Notes under the pieces: model-generated
What the model saw: only the letters and a program-made list of their open reading frames with translations
What the model was told of the DNA's origin: nothing
Database searches by the model: none
Shown here: positions 17,503 through 25,766 of the stretch, piece by piece
Layout of the letters: the number at the start of each line of letters is the position of its first letter
Numbering within the stretch: the first letter of the stretch is position 1
Assembly (NCBI GenBank): GCA_030649205.1
Contig: JAUSGE010000014.1
Coordinates: 92,717-144,171 of the forward strand
From: a bacterium
GTDB lineage: Bacteria > Patescibacteriota > Patescibacteriia > Patescibacteriales > GWC2-42-12
Reading direction: 5' to 3'
DNA: 51,455 bases
Program-made: the position numbers and the translations under genes

Positions 17503-18057
17503 ATGAATCAATACATCCAAGCAAAACAAAATGATTTTAGTAAAATTATTGATTTTTTTAAGAAAGACATCGCCGGCTTGCGCACCGGCCGGGCCAATCC
17601 GGGGATTTTGGACGGAATTTTAGTGGAAGCGTATGGCGCCAAAACTCCTTTGGTTGGATTGGCTTCAATCAGCGTGCCGGAAGCCCGCAGTATTTTAGTA
17701 GCGCCATGGGATAAAACTACCGCCAAAGACATAGAAAAAGCCATTGTAGCCGCCAACTTGGGAATCAATCCGGTCAATGAAGGCGATAAAATCAGGCTGG
17801 TGGTGCCGCAATTAACCGAAGAAAACCGCAAAGAACTGGTAAAAAAATTAAACGAAAAAATGGAAACAGCCAGAATTGCTTTGCGCCAGACGCGCGATGA
17901 GATTAAGGAGTCAATTGAAGAGGCGTTTAAAAGCAAAAATTTGAGCGAGGACGATAAATTCAGGTTTATCAAGGAGCTGGACGAAGAAATTTCCCGCCAG
18001 AACGATGAACTGAAAAAAACCAAAGATAAAAAAGAAGAAGAGATTATGACGATCTAG
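17503..18057 (+). CDS. frr: Ribosome recycling factor
   Basis: 184 aa, the normal length for RRF. It has the conserved LRTGRANPGILDGILVEAYG near residues 26-45 and the C-terminal helical region RQTRDEIKESIEEAFK. RRF acts with EF-G to split post-termination ribosomes. No Shine-Dalgarno is visible before the ATG. It is followed by a family A repeat and then rseP. Confidence 0.95.
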   Translation: MNQYIQAKQNDFSKIIDFFKKDIAGLRTGRANPGILDGILVEAYGAKTPLVGLASISVPEARSILVAPWDKTTAKDIEKAIVAANLGINPVNEGDKIRLVVPQLTEENRKELVKKLNEKMETARIALRQTRDEIKESIEEAFKSKNLSEDDKFRFIKELDEEISRQNDELKKTKDKKEEEIMTI

Positions 18058-18063
18058 ATCCGC

Positions 18064-18204
18064 TGTCATTGCGAGCCCCGCGGATGCGGGGCGAAGCCAT
18101 GGCTATGCCAGATCTGGCGTAGCCAGACAATCTCTGGTTCAACGGCATGTCTGTGGATTTTTACCGGAGATTGCTTTGGTCGCCGAAGCTCCCTCGCAAT
18201 GACA
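18064..18204. repeat. Intergenic hairpin repeat, family A, copy 2
   Basis: About 140 nt, bounded by TGTCATTGCGAG and CTCGCAATGACA. It contains extra inner palindromes, including an inverted AGATCTGG/GCGTAGCC-type segment. It lies between frr and rseP. Confidence 0.88.
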
Positions 18205-18250
18205 ATTCAGTTTCATTTAATCTTAACAAATTTCGCTTAATATAGTTAAT

Positions 18251-19414
18251 ATGCTTTTAACCATAATCATTTTCATTCTGGTTCTGTCCGTCTTGGTTTT
18301 CGCCCATGAGCTCGGCCATTTTATGATGGCGCGGCGCTTTGGCGTTAAGGCCGAGGAATTTGGTTTTGGTTTTCCGCCGCGCGCTTTCGGCATTTATAAA
18401 AACGCGGCCGGCCAATGGAAATTAGTTTGGGGAGCGAAAGAAGTGGCTGACGCGCCAGGCACGGTTTACTCAATCAACTGGCTGCCTTTGGGCGGATTTG
18501 TAAAAATCAAGGGGGAAAACGGCGATCAGAAAAATGAGCCGGATAGTTTTGCCTGCCGCCCGGTTTGGCAAAGGGCGGTTATTCTTTCCGCTGGCGTAAT
18601 CATGAACGTTATTTTAGCCTCGGTCCTGATTATTTCCGGCTACCTGGCGGGTTTGCCGCAAGCTTTGGATAATGGCATTGATCCGCGAGCTAATGTCAGA
18701 GATCAAAAAATTCAGATTGTCCAGGTTATTAAAGATTCCCCGGCTTCGGCGGCTGGTTTGCGGATTGGCGATGCAATATTAAGCATTGACAGCCAGCAGT
18801 TCTTGAACTTCGGCCAATTGCAAGCATACGTCGGTTCCAAAGCCGGGCAACAGCTTGATTATAAAATAAAGCGCGGCCGCGATGAGTTTAATGAAAAAAT
18901 TACTCCCGTAATAATCAAAGAAACCGGCCGTGGCGGCATCGGCATCGCTTTGAGCCAAACCGGCGTGGTCAGTTATCCTTGGTATTTGGCAATTTGGCAG
19001 GGCTTAATCACGACCTTTAGCTTAGTCTGGGCGATTATTTTGGCATTTTATGAACTGCTTAAGGGTTTGCTCGCCGGCCAGGGCGTGTCCGCTGACTTGG
19101 CCGGGCCGGTCGGCATTGCCGCTATCACCGGCCAGGTGGCGCGGATGGGCTTTATCTACTTAATGCAATTCACGGCTCTCTTGTCAATTAATCTGGCGGT
19201 AATAAATTTTTTTCCTTTTCCGGCGCTGGACGGCGGACGAGTGTTATTTTTAATCATTGAAAAAATCAAGGGTTCGCCGGTTAAAAAAGAAGTGGAAGGC
19301 GCGATCCATAATATCGGCTTCGCCCTGCTGATGGCGCTGGTGCTCTTGGTGACCCTGAAAGATGTTTCAAAATTTGGCGGAATTTTCAAGGCCATTTGGG
19401 ACAAAATATTTTGA
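18251..19414 (+). CDS. rseP: Site-2 protease RseP (M50 intramembrane metalloprotease)
   Basis: 387 aa. The zinc motif HELGH (H19, E20, H23) lies in the first membrane helix. A PDZ domain covers roughly residues 150-220 (QVIKDSPASAAGLRIGDAI), and the third zinc ligand is in FPFPALDGGRVLF near residue 325. It should cleave membrane-anchored regulators or signal-peptide remnants. A TAATAT box ends 7 nt before the ATG, which again suggests a very short leader. Confidence 0.92.
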   Translation: MLLTIIIFILVLSVLVFAHELGHFMMARRFGVKAEEFGFGFPPRAFGIYKNAAGQWKLVWGAKEVADAPGTVYSINWLPLGGFVKIKGENGDQKNEPDSFACRPVWQRAVILSAGVIMNVILASVLIISGYLAGLPQALDNGIDPRANVRDQKIQIVQVIKDSPASAAGLRIGDAILSIDSQQFLNFGQLQAYVGSKAGQQLDYKIKRGRDEFNEKITPVIIKETGRGGIGIALSQTGVVSYPWYLAIWQGLITTFSLVWAIILAFYELLKGLLAGQGVSADLAGPVGIAAITGQVARMGFIYLMQFTALLSINLAVINFFPFPALDGGRVLFLIIEKIKGSPVKKEVEGAIHNIGFALLMALVLLVTLKDVSKFGGIFKAIWDKIF

Positions 19415-19421
19415 CATTAAC

Positions 19422-19513
19422 TGTCATTGCGAGGAGCGTAGCGACGAAGCAATCTCTGGTTAAATTCCGAGTATGTGAGATTGCTTCGCTTCTTTCAGTC
19501 GCTCGCAATGACA
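19422..19513. repeat. Intergenic hairpin repeat, family A, copy 3
   Basis: 92 nt, bounded by TGTCATTGCGAGG and GCTCGCAATGACA, with the GAAGCAATCTC/GAGATTGCTTCG inner arms. It ends 10 nt before the hpf start codon. Confidence 0.9.
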
Positions 19514-19523
19514 ATATACGTAT

Positions 19524-19868
19524 ATGCAGCTAAACATCAAAGCCACGAATTTGGAACTGACGCCCAAGCTTAAAGATCATGTTCAGAAAAAAATGGACAT
19601 GCTGGATAAGTATTTGGGCAAGTTTAAAGTGATCAACGCGCGCTTGGAGGTCAGTAAAATCAGCAACCATCATCTTAAAGGCGAAATTTACCGCGCCGAA
19701 GCTAATTTGGCTATTGGCGGCGATTTATTGCGCGTGGCCAAAACGGAAAAAGATTTATTCAAGGCGATTGATAAAGTTAAAGACCATTTGGAGCTGGCGA
19801 TTAGAAAATATAAGGATAAAAAAATTGACCGGAAAAAGAAAGAGCAGAAGCTGGGCGCGCTGATTTAA
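19524..19868 (+). CDS. hpf: Ribosome hibernation promoting factor (short HPF/RaiA)
   Basis: 114 aa, the short form without the C-terminal dimerisation domain. The beta-alpha-beta fold is visible in MQLNIKATNLELTPKLKDHV, the basic stretch near the middle and KDLFKAIDKVKDHLELAIRK. It binds the 30S decoding site in stationary phase. It lies between rseP and secA. Confidence 0.88.
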   Translation: MQLNIKATNLELTPKLKDHVQKKMDMLDKYLGKFKVINARLEVSKISNHHLKGEIYRAEANLAIGGDLLRVAKTEKDLFKAIDKVKDHLELAIRKYKDKKIDRKKKEQKLGALI

Positions 19869-19931
19869 TCTAACTTTCTCTTGCTTTTTGAGAAGATTGG
19901 CGGTATAATTATTTGTATAATAAATTAATGC

Positions 19932-19945
19932 CACGCTATAGCGTG
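19932..19945. promoter_or_regulatory. Perfect palindrome upstream of secA
   Basis: The 14-nt palindrome CACGCTATAGCGTG is followed by a T-rich stretch and lies 11 nt before the secA ATG. It could fold as a 5-bp hairpin in a secA leader or act as an operator. A TATAAT at 19914-19919 upstream may be the -10 box, but no convincing -35 is seen. Confidence 0.4.
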
Positions 19946-19956
19946 TGTTTTATAAT

Positions 19957-22827
19957 ATGAGCATAATTGATAAAATTTTTGGCGATCCGAATGAAAAGGT
20001 GTTAAAAAATTTGCGGCCGATCGCTGGCCAGATTAATAGTTTGGAAAAAAAATATCAGGCTATGAGCGATGAAGAATTGCGGGCGCAAACAGGAGAGCTG
20101 AAGAAGAAGCTGGCAGTAAGCGAGGTTGAAAGAGGCTTAACCTCTATTCTGCCGGAGGCGTTCGCGGTGGCGCGCGAAGCCGCCAAAAGAGTTCTGGGCC
20201 AGAGGCATTACGACGTTCAGTTGCTGGGCGGACTGGCCTTGCATCAAGGGCAAATCGCGGAAATGAGAACTGGCGAGGGCAAGACATTGGTCGCGACCTT
20301 GCCGGCTTACTTAAACGCGCTCACCGGCCAGGGCGTGCATGTGATTACGGTCAATGATTATTTGGCCAAGCGCGACTGCGAATGGATGGGGCGGGTCTAT
20401 GATTTTTTGGGGTTGACGGTTGGATGTATAACGCATGAAACAGCGTATGTTTATCAACAAACAGAAACCCCCCCTATCCCCCTTTCAAAGGGGGGCGAAG
20501 GGGGGTTAATTCTGGTGCCGCGAAAACAGGCCTACGCTTGCGACATTCTCTATGGCACGAACAATGAGTTTGGTTTTGATTATTTGCGCGATAATATGGT
20601 GCCGGATTTGGCCTCCATGGCGCAGCGCGGCCTGAATTTCGCTATTGTTGACGAAGTGGATTCAATTTTAATTGATGAGGCGCGCACCCCGCTAATCATC
20701 AGCGCGCCAGCCGAAGAGTCAACCGAGAAATACTACCGTTTTTCCGAATTGGTGGAGCGCCTCACGGAAAACGATGATTATAATGTTGACGAGAAAATGC
20801 GCGCCGCCACTTTAACCGAAGCCGGCATCGCCAAGATGGAAAAAATGATGGGCGTGGAAAATATTTACACCTCGGCCGGCTTGGGCGACGTGCACCATAT
20901 TGAGCAGGCGTTAAAAGCGCGAGTGCTGTTTAAGCGCGATCGCGATTATGTGATTAAGGAGGGAGAGGTGATCATCGTGGATGAGTTCACCGGCCGTTTG
21001 ATGTTCGGCCGGCGCTACAGCGAAGGCTTGCATCAGGCGATTGAAGCCAAAGAGAAAGTGGAAATTCAGCGCGAGTCGCAGACTCTGGCCACCATCACCT
21101 TTCAAAATTACTTCAGAATGTATAAAAAATTGGCCGGCATGACCGGCACGGCCGTAACCGAAGCCGAGGAATTTGCCAAAATATATAAGCTGGAAACCGT
21201 GGTCATCCCGCCCAACCGGCTGATGGTTAGGCAGGATTTAAATGATTTGATTTATCGCACGGAAATGGGAAAATTCACGGCCGTGGTGGAGGAAGTTAAG
21301 CGCCGGCACGCCACCGGCCAGCCGGTTTTGGTGGGCACCATCTCCATTGAAAAAAATGAACTCTTGGGCGAACTGATGGAGCGCCAAGGCTTGCGCCCGC
21401 AAATTTTAAACGCCAAGCATCACGAAAAAGAAGCGCAGATTATTTCCCAAGCCGGCCGTTTAGGCGCGGTTACTATTGCCACTAACATGGCCGGACGAGG
21501 CGTTGATATTATTCTTGGCGGAAATCCCACCGACCCTGATGAACAGGTAAAAGTTAAACAGGCCGGCGGTATGCACATCATCGGCACGGAACGGCATGAA
21601 GCCAGGCGCATTGACAACCAATTGCGCGGCCGCGCCGGCCGCCAGGGCGATCCGGGCTCGTCGCAATTTTACGTTTCCATGGAAGACGATTTGATGCGGA
21701 TTTTCGGCGGCGACCGCATGAAAAATCTGATGTCGGCCCTTAAAGTGCCGGAAGACATGCCCATTGAAAACAGCCTGGTGTCGCGCTCCATTGAATCGGC
21801 CCAGCGCAAAGTGGAAGGCAATAATTTTGACATCAGAAAACATTTGGTGGAATACGATGACGTTATTAATAAGCATCGGGAAACGATTTATAAAAAGCGC
21901 CGTGAAATTTTGGAAATAGCGGAAGGGTTTATTCCGTCATCCTCGGGCGACCCCGCACTTGATGCGGGGGAGAACCCGGGGATCCAGAAAGAAGTTGAAA
22001 TGCAAAATCATCTTGATTCCCGCCTGCGCCCGCCTCGGCTTCGCTCCGGCGAGACGGGCGGGAATGACGGCAATAATCTGTCCGCCATAATTCTGGAAAT
22101 GATTGCCAATGAAATTGACCAGGCCGTGATTTTCCATACCGCGGCGGAAAGCGCAGGAGATTGGAATATCAAGGAAATTTATCAAATGACATCCACAATT
22201 TTTAACGTTGAACCGAAATTGCAGGATGAATTGGCCGGCTTCTTGAAAAACGGCGATAAATTGGACAAAGTAAAAGTCAGAACAAAAATATGCGAGCATT
22301 TGGTTGAGCTGGCGAAAGTTAATTATGAAAAAATATCTAAGCTGGCTCATGAAGCCGGCATAAATTGGACGCAGGTGGAAAAGGCCGTCTTAATCAGATC
22401 GATTGACATGCTCTGGGTTGAGCACTTGGAGGCCATGGACCATATGCGCGCCGGCATCGGCTTGCGCGGCTACGGCCAGCGCGATCCGCTGATAGAATAC
22501 AAAAAAGAAGCTTATATTTTATACAATGAACTGAATAATCTGATTCAAAAGCAGGTGGTCTACTCGGTTTTTAAAGTGGCGGATTTGGGCAATTTCGCGG
22601 CGCCTATTCTGAAAATCGGTCCGCAAAAGTTAAGCGCGCCGGCCAAGACCATGGAAAAAAACTCCGGCTCGTTTTCCGAGTTTAAAAAAACTGATGCCGG
22701 AAAAATAAATGAAACCATTGACTTGGTTCATGAAAAAGTAAAAGACGCTGAAGGCCAAAAAGTCGGGCGCAACGACCCTTGTCCGTGCGGGTCGGGTAAA
22801 AAATTTAAAAGATGCTGCGGGAAATAA
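19957..22827 (+). CDS. secA: Preprotein translocase ATPase SecA with palindrome-encoded inserts
   Basis: 956 aa from the ATG at 19957; an upstream in-frame codon at 19945 is less likely. Motor motifs are present: MRTGEGKTL (Walker A), VDEVDSILIDEARTPL, and TNMAGRGVDI; the C-terminus ends in the zinc/SecB-type tail DPCPCGSGKKFKRCCGK. Two regions do not belong to the family. Residues ~171-184 (TPPIPLSKGGEGGL) are encoded by a C-run/G-run palindrome. Residues ~661-705 are encoded by two further palindromic repeats. Both sit where SecA tolerates length variation (before AYACDILYGTNNE, and in the helical scaffold after KKRREILE). All reading frames are kept, so the protein is probably functional. 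Confidence 0.95.
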   Translation: MSIIDKIFGDPNEKVLKNLRPIAGQINSLEKKYQAMSDEELRAQTGELKKKLAVSEVERGLTSILPEAFAVAREAAKRVLGQRHYDVQLLGGLALHQGQIAEMRTGEGKTLVATLPAYLNALTGQGVHVITVNDYLAKRDCEWMGRVYDFLGLTVGCITHETAYVYQQTETPPIPLSKGGEGGLILVPRKQAYACDILYGTNNEFGFDYLRDNMVPDLASMAQRGLNFAIVDEVDSILIDEARTPLIISAPAEESTEKYYRFSELVERLTENDDYNVDEKMRAATLTEAGIAKMEKMMGVENIYTSAGLGDVHHIEQALKARVLFKRDRDYVIKEGEVIIVDEFTGRLMFGRRYSEGLHQAIEAKEKVEIQRESQTLATITFQNYFRMYKKLAGMTGTAVTEAEEFAKIYKLETVVIPPNRLMVRQDLNDLIYRTEMGKFTAVVEEVKRRHATGQPVLVGTISIEKNELLGELMERQGLRPQILNAKHHEKEAQIISQAGRLGAVTIATNMAGRGVDIILGGNPTDPDEQVKVKQAGGMHIIGTERHEARRIDNQLRGRAGRQGDPGSSQFYVSMEDDLMRIFGGDRMKNLMSALKVPEDMPIENSLVSRSIESAQRKVEGNNFDIRKHLVEYDDVINKHRETIYKKRREILEIAEGFIPSSSGDPALDAGENPGIQKEVEMQNHLDSRLRPPRLRSGETGGNDGNNLSAIILEMIANEIDQAVIFHTAAESAGDWNIKEIYQMTSTIFNVEPKLQDELAGFLKNGDKLDKVKVRTKICEHLVELAKVNYEKISKLAHEAGINWTQVEKAVLIRSIDMLWVEHLEAMDHMRAGIGLRGYGQRDPLIEYKKEAYILYNELNNLIQKQVVYSVFKVADLGNFAAPILKIGPQKLSAPAKTMEKNSGSFSEFKKTDAGKINETIDLVHEKVKDAEGQKVGRNDPCPCGSGKKFKRCCGK
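20466..20508. repeat. Palindromic repeat inserted in frame in secA (C-run/G-run type)
   Basis: Two runs of C (7 and 5) and two runs of six G form an inverted repeat centred on CTTTCAAAG, with flanking AA/TT. A degenerate relative occurs at 30895-30915 between genes. It encodes about 14 residues in SecA. Confidence 0.85.
21936..21988. repeat. Palindromic repeat inserted in frame in secA (GTCATCCTCGGG type)
   Basis: Outer arms CCTCGGG and CCCGGGG, inner perfect hairpin CCCCGCA-CTTGA-TGCGGGG, ending in GGATCCAG. This is the common GTCATCC...GGATCCAG repeat form. It encodes the SecA stretch beginning SSSGDPALDAGENPG. Confidence 0.85.
22013..22070. repeat. Palindromic repeat inserted in frame in secA (ATTCCCGCC type)
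   Basis: Arms GATTCCCGCC and GGGCGGGAATGAC, with an inner CCCGCCTC/GAGACGGG hairpin. The ends match the intergenic family B repeats at 23643, 25157 and 30859. It encodes SRLRPPRLRSGETGGND in SecA. Confidence 0.85.
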
Positions 22828-22834
22828 TTTTTAT

Positions 22835-22904
22835 TTCTGCCCGGCTTTAGCCGGAGTTATTTTAAATGTTGTCGCTCCCTAACGACCTGCTAAAGCAGGG
22901 TAGA
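22835..22904. repeat. CCGGCTTTAGCCGG repeat upstream of yfiH
   Basis: A CCGGCTTTAGCCGG palindrome, then GAGTTATTTTAAA, a variable part and a second hairpin ending GCTAAAGCAGGGTAGAA. The same layout occurs before murB (32979-33030). Each copy ends a short distance before the next start codon. Confidence 0.75.
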
Positions 22905-22914
22905 ATTAATTTAT

Positions 22915-23613
22915 ATGCGCCTTGCGTTTAATAATAATCCGCAAATAATCGCCGGTCTGTCCGAGTGGCCGGACAGGTCAATGGTTTGGTGGAACCGGTT
23001 GCCGGTGGACGAAGCTGTTCTGGCGAACAGAGACGGCTATTTTAAAAAGCAGGGGATTGATCCGGCGCGGGTAGCGGCTGGCGGCATTGCTCATGGCACT
23101 AACGTGGCGGTCGTTGGAGAGCTGGATGCTGGCAAATATCTCATGAACACGGACGCGCTGATTACTAATGCGCCAAATCTGTTTCTGTCAATTACCATAG
23201 CCGATTGTTTGCCTGTTTATTTTTATGACGCGGCGGCTAAAGGTGTCGGCTTGGCGCACGCGGGCTGGCGAGGCTTAATCGGCGGTCTACTGGAAAGCAC
23301 AGTTTCTGAAATGCAAAGATCATATAACTCAAAGACTGAAGATTTGAAAATTATTATCGGGCCGCATATCTGCGCTCGCCATTATGAAGTGGACGAAGAC
23401 GTAGCGGAGCAATTTGCCGAACAAAATATTGAGCGCCGTGACGGACGCCCTTATTTAAACTTAGCCGGTGAAGCCGAATCACGCTTACGTACGCTGGGCG
23501 TGAAACAGACCTCCGTTAGCCCGATCTGCACTTATGAAGACCAAAAATTTTTTTCCGCCCGGCGCGATAAGGTTGAGCCGTTACAGGGTATGGTAGCGTA
23601 TATTGGGATGTAG
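22915..23613 (+). CDS. yfiH: YfiH/PgeF family protein (purine nucleoside phosphorylase / laccase-domain)
   Basis: 232 aa. Family signatures are GGIAHGTNVAVV, TIADCLPVYFYD (Cys/Asp metal site), GLAHAGWRGLIGG and IGPHICARHYEV. The family was called polyphenol oxidase. Members act on purine nucleosides, and E. coli YfiH edits a peptidoglycan precursor error. The role here is unproven. It stands alone between secA and a Nudix gene. Confidence 0.88.
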   Translation: MRLAFNNNPQIIAGLSEWPDRSMVWWNRLPVDEAVLANRDGYFKKQGIDPARVAAGGIAHGTNVAVVGELDAGKYLMNTDALITNAPNLFLSITIADCLPVYFYDAAAKGVGLAHAGWRGLIGGLLESTVSEMQRSYNSKTEDLKIIIGPHICARHYEVDEDVAEQFAEQNIERRDGRPYLNLAGEAESRLRTLGVKQTSVSPICTYEDQKFFSARRDKVEPLQGMVAYIGM

Positions 23614-23642
23614 TCCTTGTCATTCCGGCCTCCATCTTATTT

Positions 23643-23671
23643 TGTCATTCCCGCGCAGGCGGGAATCCAGA
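23643..23671. repeat. Intergenic repeat, family B, copy 1
   Basis: TGTCATTCCCGC-GCA-GGCGGGAATCCAGA, a near-perfect hairpin. A truncated copy of its left end (TGTCATTCCGG) lies just upstream at 23618. Confidence 0.85.
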
Positions 23672-23749
23672 GTTTATTGAGTTGAAGATGTAACATAATC
23701 TAATTGCCAAATACCCATTTATCATTTAAATAATGACAGAGCTATATCT

Positions 23750-24283
23750 ATGACTAAAATTAAAAAATGGAAAATTTTAAAACGGGAAGATGTATTTAAA
23801 AAATATGGGCGAGGCTTGGAAAAAGTAATTTTTAAAATGCCGGACGGACGCGAGTCTGACTATTATCTATCTAAAGTTGAACAGCCGGTTTGTGTTTTAG
23901 CTTTGACTAAAGATAAAAAAGTTATTTTGGCCAAGCAATTCAGACCGGGTCCGAATAAAATATTACTGGGATTGCCGGGCGGCATGATTGATGGAGGAGA
24001 GAGTGCGAAACCGGCCATGGCCCGTGAATTATTGGAAGAAACGGGTTATCGGGGCAAATTGAAATTTATTACTCGCTGTTTTGAATGCGCATATTCAAAT
24101 GTTCATCGCTATTGTTTTGTGGCCACCGATTGCGTCAAAATTTCCGAACCCAAATCCGAGCCAGGCGAATATATAGAAGTTGTACTCTTGCCGCTAAATA
24201 AATTCAGACAATTATTAAGAAGCGGACAAATGACTGATATAGAAGCCGGCTATTTAGGGCTGGATTGTTTAAAATTGATTTAG
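23750..24283 (+). CDS. Nudix hydrolase (ADP-ribose pyrophosphatase-like)
   Basis: 177 aa. The Nudix box reads GGMIDGGESAKPAMARELLEETGY over residues ~78-101 with all catalytic Glu residues. The N-terminal half has the beta-rich region common to ADP-ribose/NDP-sugar pyrophosphatases (VLALTKDKKVILAKQFRPG). The substrate cannot be fixed from sequence. A possible promoter, TTGCCA (23704-23709) with a TAAATA box 17 nt later, lies upstream. Confidence 0.85.
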   Translation: MTKIKKWKILKREDVFKKYGRGLEKVIFKMPDGRESDYYLSKVEQPVCVLALTKDKKVILAKQFRPGPNKILLGLPGGMIDGGESAKPAMARELLEETGYRGKLKFITRCFECAYSNVHRYCFVATDCVKISEPKSEPGEYIEVVLLPLNKFRQLLRSGQMTDIEAGYLGLDCLKLI

Positions 24284-24495
24284 GATCGCTATGCTAAAGC
24301 CGGAAATTGATTTACAAAAATTTTATAAACAAAAACACCCTTGAAATTCAAGAGAGTTTTTATTGTGCCTGCTTATCGGCTTATGCTCCGTTGCCGGATT
24401 AGCCGAACGGGCTTGCGCCCGCAAGCACATTATTATGGTATACTATCTTTAATGTCTTGTCAACATCATGAATATGTTATACTTGTAGATAATTT
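24284..24495. other. Intergenic region with hairpins
   Basis: 212 nt without a gene. It contains an imperfect terminator-like hairpin (around CTTGAAATTCAAG, 24334-24365, followed by five T), a GCTTGC-GCCC-GCAAGC hairpin near 24410-24426, and a possible promoter (TTGTCA 24457-24462, TATACT 24478-24483) for the peptidase gene. Confidence 0.5.
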
Positions 24496-25128
24496 ATGAA
24501 AACCATATTATTAACCTCCAGCGGAAAATTTGTTACTGACGGCGATATGTCGTTTTTGGATAAGCCGATCAGCCGGATGAAAATTGCTTACATTACAACC
24601 GCGGCCAAGGGCGCGCGGGATAATAGTTATGTAACTGCGTGCAAACAGAGAATGACTGAATTGAATTTTGATTTTGAAGAAATAGACATTGAAGGAAAGA
24701 ATGAAGACAAATTAATGAAAATGCTGTCTGACAAAGAAGTTATTTTTGTTGAAGGCGGGAATACTTCTTATCTTTTAAAAGCCGTGCGTGAGAGCAGTTT
24801 TGATAAAGTAGTAAAAAATTTAATAGACAGGGGTGTAATTTATATCGGTTCCAGCGCCGGTTCATATATCGCTTGTCCGACAATAGAAGTGTCCACCTGG
24901 AAAAAGCCGGGAGAAGAAAAAGAAAGATTCGGAGTTACGGATTTAACTGCCATGAATATCGTCCCATTTTTGGTGAAAGCACATTACACGCCGGAGCAAA
25001 AAGAATTTTTAAAAGAAAAAATAAAGAACGCAAAATATCCGGTGAAAATTTTAACCGATGAACAGGCGTTACTGGTTAGGAATGGAAAAGTTAAGTTATT
25101 GGGACGAGGGGAGGAGATAAGGATTTGA
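24496..25128 (+). CDS. Peptidase E-like serine peptidase (family S51)
   Basis: 210 aa. The nucleophile Ser120 is in GSSAGS (residues 118-123), after the FVEGGNTSYLL segment typical of family S51 (aspartyl dipeptidase, cyanophycinase). The position of the Ser matches Salmonella PepE. It probably cleaves Asp-X dipeptides in the cytoplasm. It is followed by family B and family A repeats. Confidence 0.85.
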   Translation: MKTILLTSSGKFVTDGDMSFLDKPISRMKIAYITTAAKGARDNSYVTACKQRMTELNFDFEEIDIEGKNEDKLMKMLSDKEVIFVEGGNTSYLLKAVRESSFDKVVKNLIDRGVIYIGSSAGSYIACPTIEVSTWKKPGEEKERFGVTDLTAMNIVPFLVKAHYTPEQKEFLKEKIKNAKYPVKILTDEQALLVRNGKVKLLGRGEEIRI

Positions 25129-25156
25129 ATATTTTTTGTCTTCCTACCGCTGAAAT

Positions 25157-25184
25157 CTGGATTCCCGCCTGCGCGGGAATGACA
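25157..25184. repeat. Intergenic repeat, family B, copy 2 (reverse orientation)
   Basis: CTGGATTCCCGCCTGCGCGGGAATGACA, the reverse of copy 1. It is joined within a few bases to a half copy of family A. Confidence 0.85.
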
Positions 25185-25190
25185 AAAAAG

Positions 25191-25229
25191 TGAGATTGCC
25201 ACGCCGCGATTACGCGGCTCGCAATGACA
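25191..25229. repeat. Half copy of family A repeat
   Basis: Only the right arm is present: TGAGATTGCC...GCGGCTCGCAATGACA. Its terminal ATGACA overlaps the annotated start of the following Nudix gene, so it may donate a start codon. Confidence 0.8.
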
Positions 25230-25718
25230 ATGCATATGATCACCTGCGAATTTGAAGACCACGGCCGGGCCAAACTGCGGCACGTGACCGTGGGCGTGCT
25301 GGTGGTGAAAGATAATCAAATACTTTTAGGCTTGCGCGGCACCTATCATGGCCGGCCGATTTTGGAGTCGGGCAAATGGGGGCCGCTGGGCGGCTACATG
25401 GAACGGGATGAGAATTTAGCCGGAACCGCCAGACGGGAAGTCATGGAAGAAAGCGGCTGGGAAATTGCCAATCTGAAACTGTTAAGAATAAATGACAATC
25501 CAAACCGGCCGGCCGAGGACCGGCAAAATGTTGATATGATTTTTATGGCCGAGGCGGTTAGACAGGTTGGAACCGGCGATGAAGAAGTGGCCGAGCTTAA
25601 ATGGTTTGACTTGGATAATCTGCCGCCCAGGGAGCAGATTGCTTTTGATCACGCGGATAATTTTGAGCTTTATAAAAAATACCGGCAGGAGAGGTTTGAT
25701 TTGCCGGTAATCGGGTAA
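25224..25718 (+). CDS. Nudix hydrolase (MutT/8-oxo-dGTPase-like type)
   Basis: 164 aa. The Nudix box is GGYMERDENLAGTARREVMEESGW. The longest start (25224) lies inside the repeat end; ATG codons at 25230 and 25236 are equally possible, giving 162 or 160 aa. The C-terminal part has VDMIFMAEAV and ELKWFDLDNLPP, as in many sugar-nucleotide or dNTP Nudix enzymes. The substrate is unknown. Confidence 0.82.
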   Translation: MTMHMITCEFEDHGRAKLRHVTVGVLVVKDNQILLGLRGTYHGRPILESGKWGPLGGYMERDENLAGTARREVMEESGWEIANLKLLRINDNPNRPAEDRQNVDMIFMAEAVRQVGTGDEEVAELKWFDLDNLPPREQIAFDHADNFELYKKYRQERFDLPVIG

Positions 25719-25766
25719 TGGGAGGGGGTATTGATTTAATTGGAAAGATAATTTACTATTATATAT

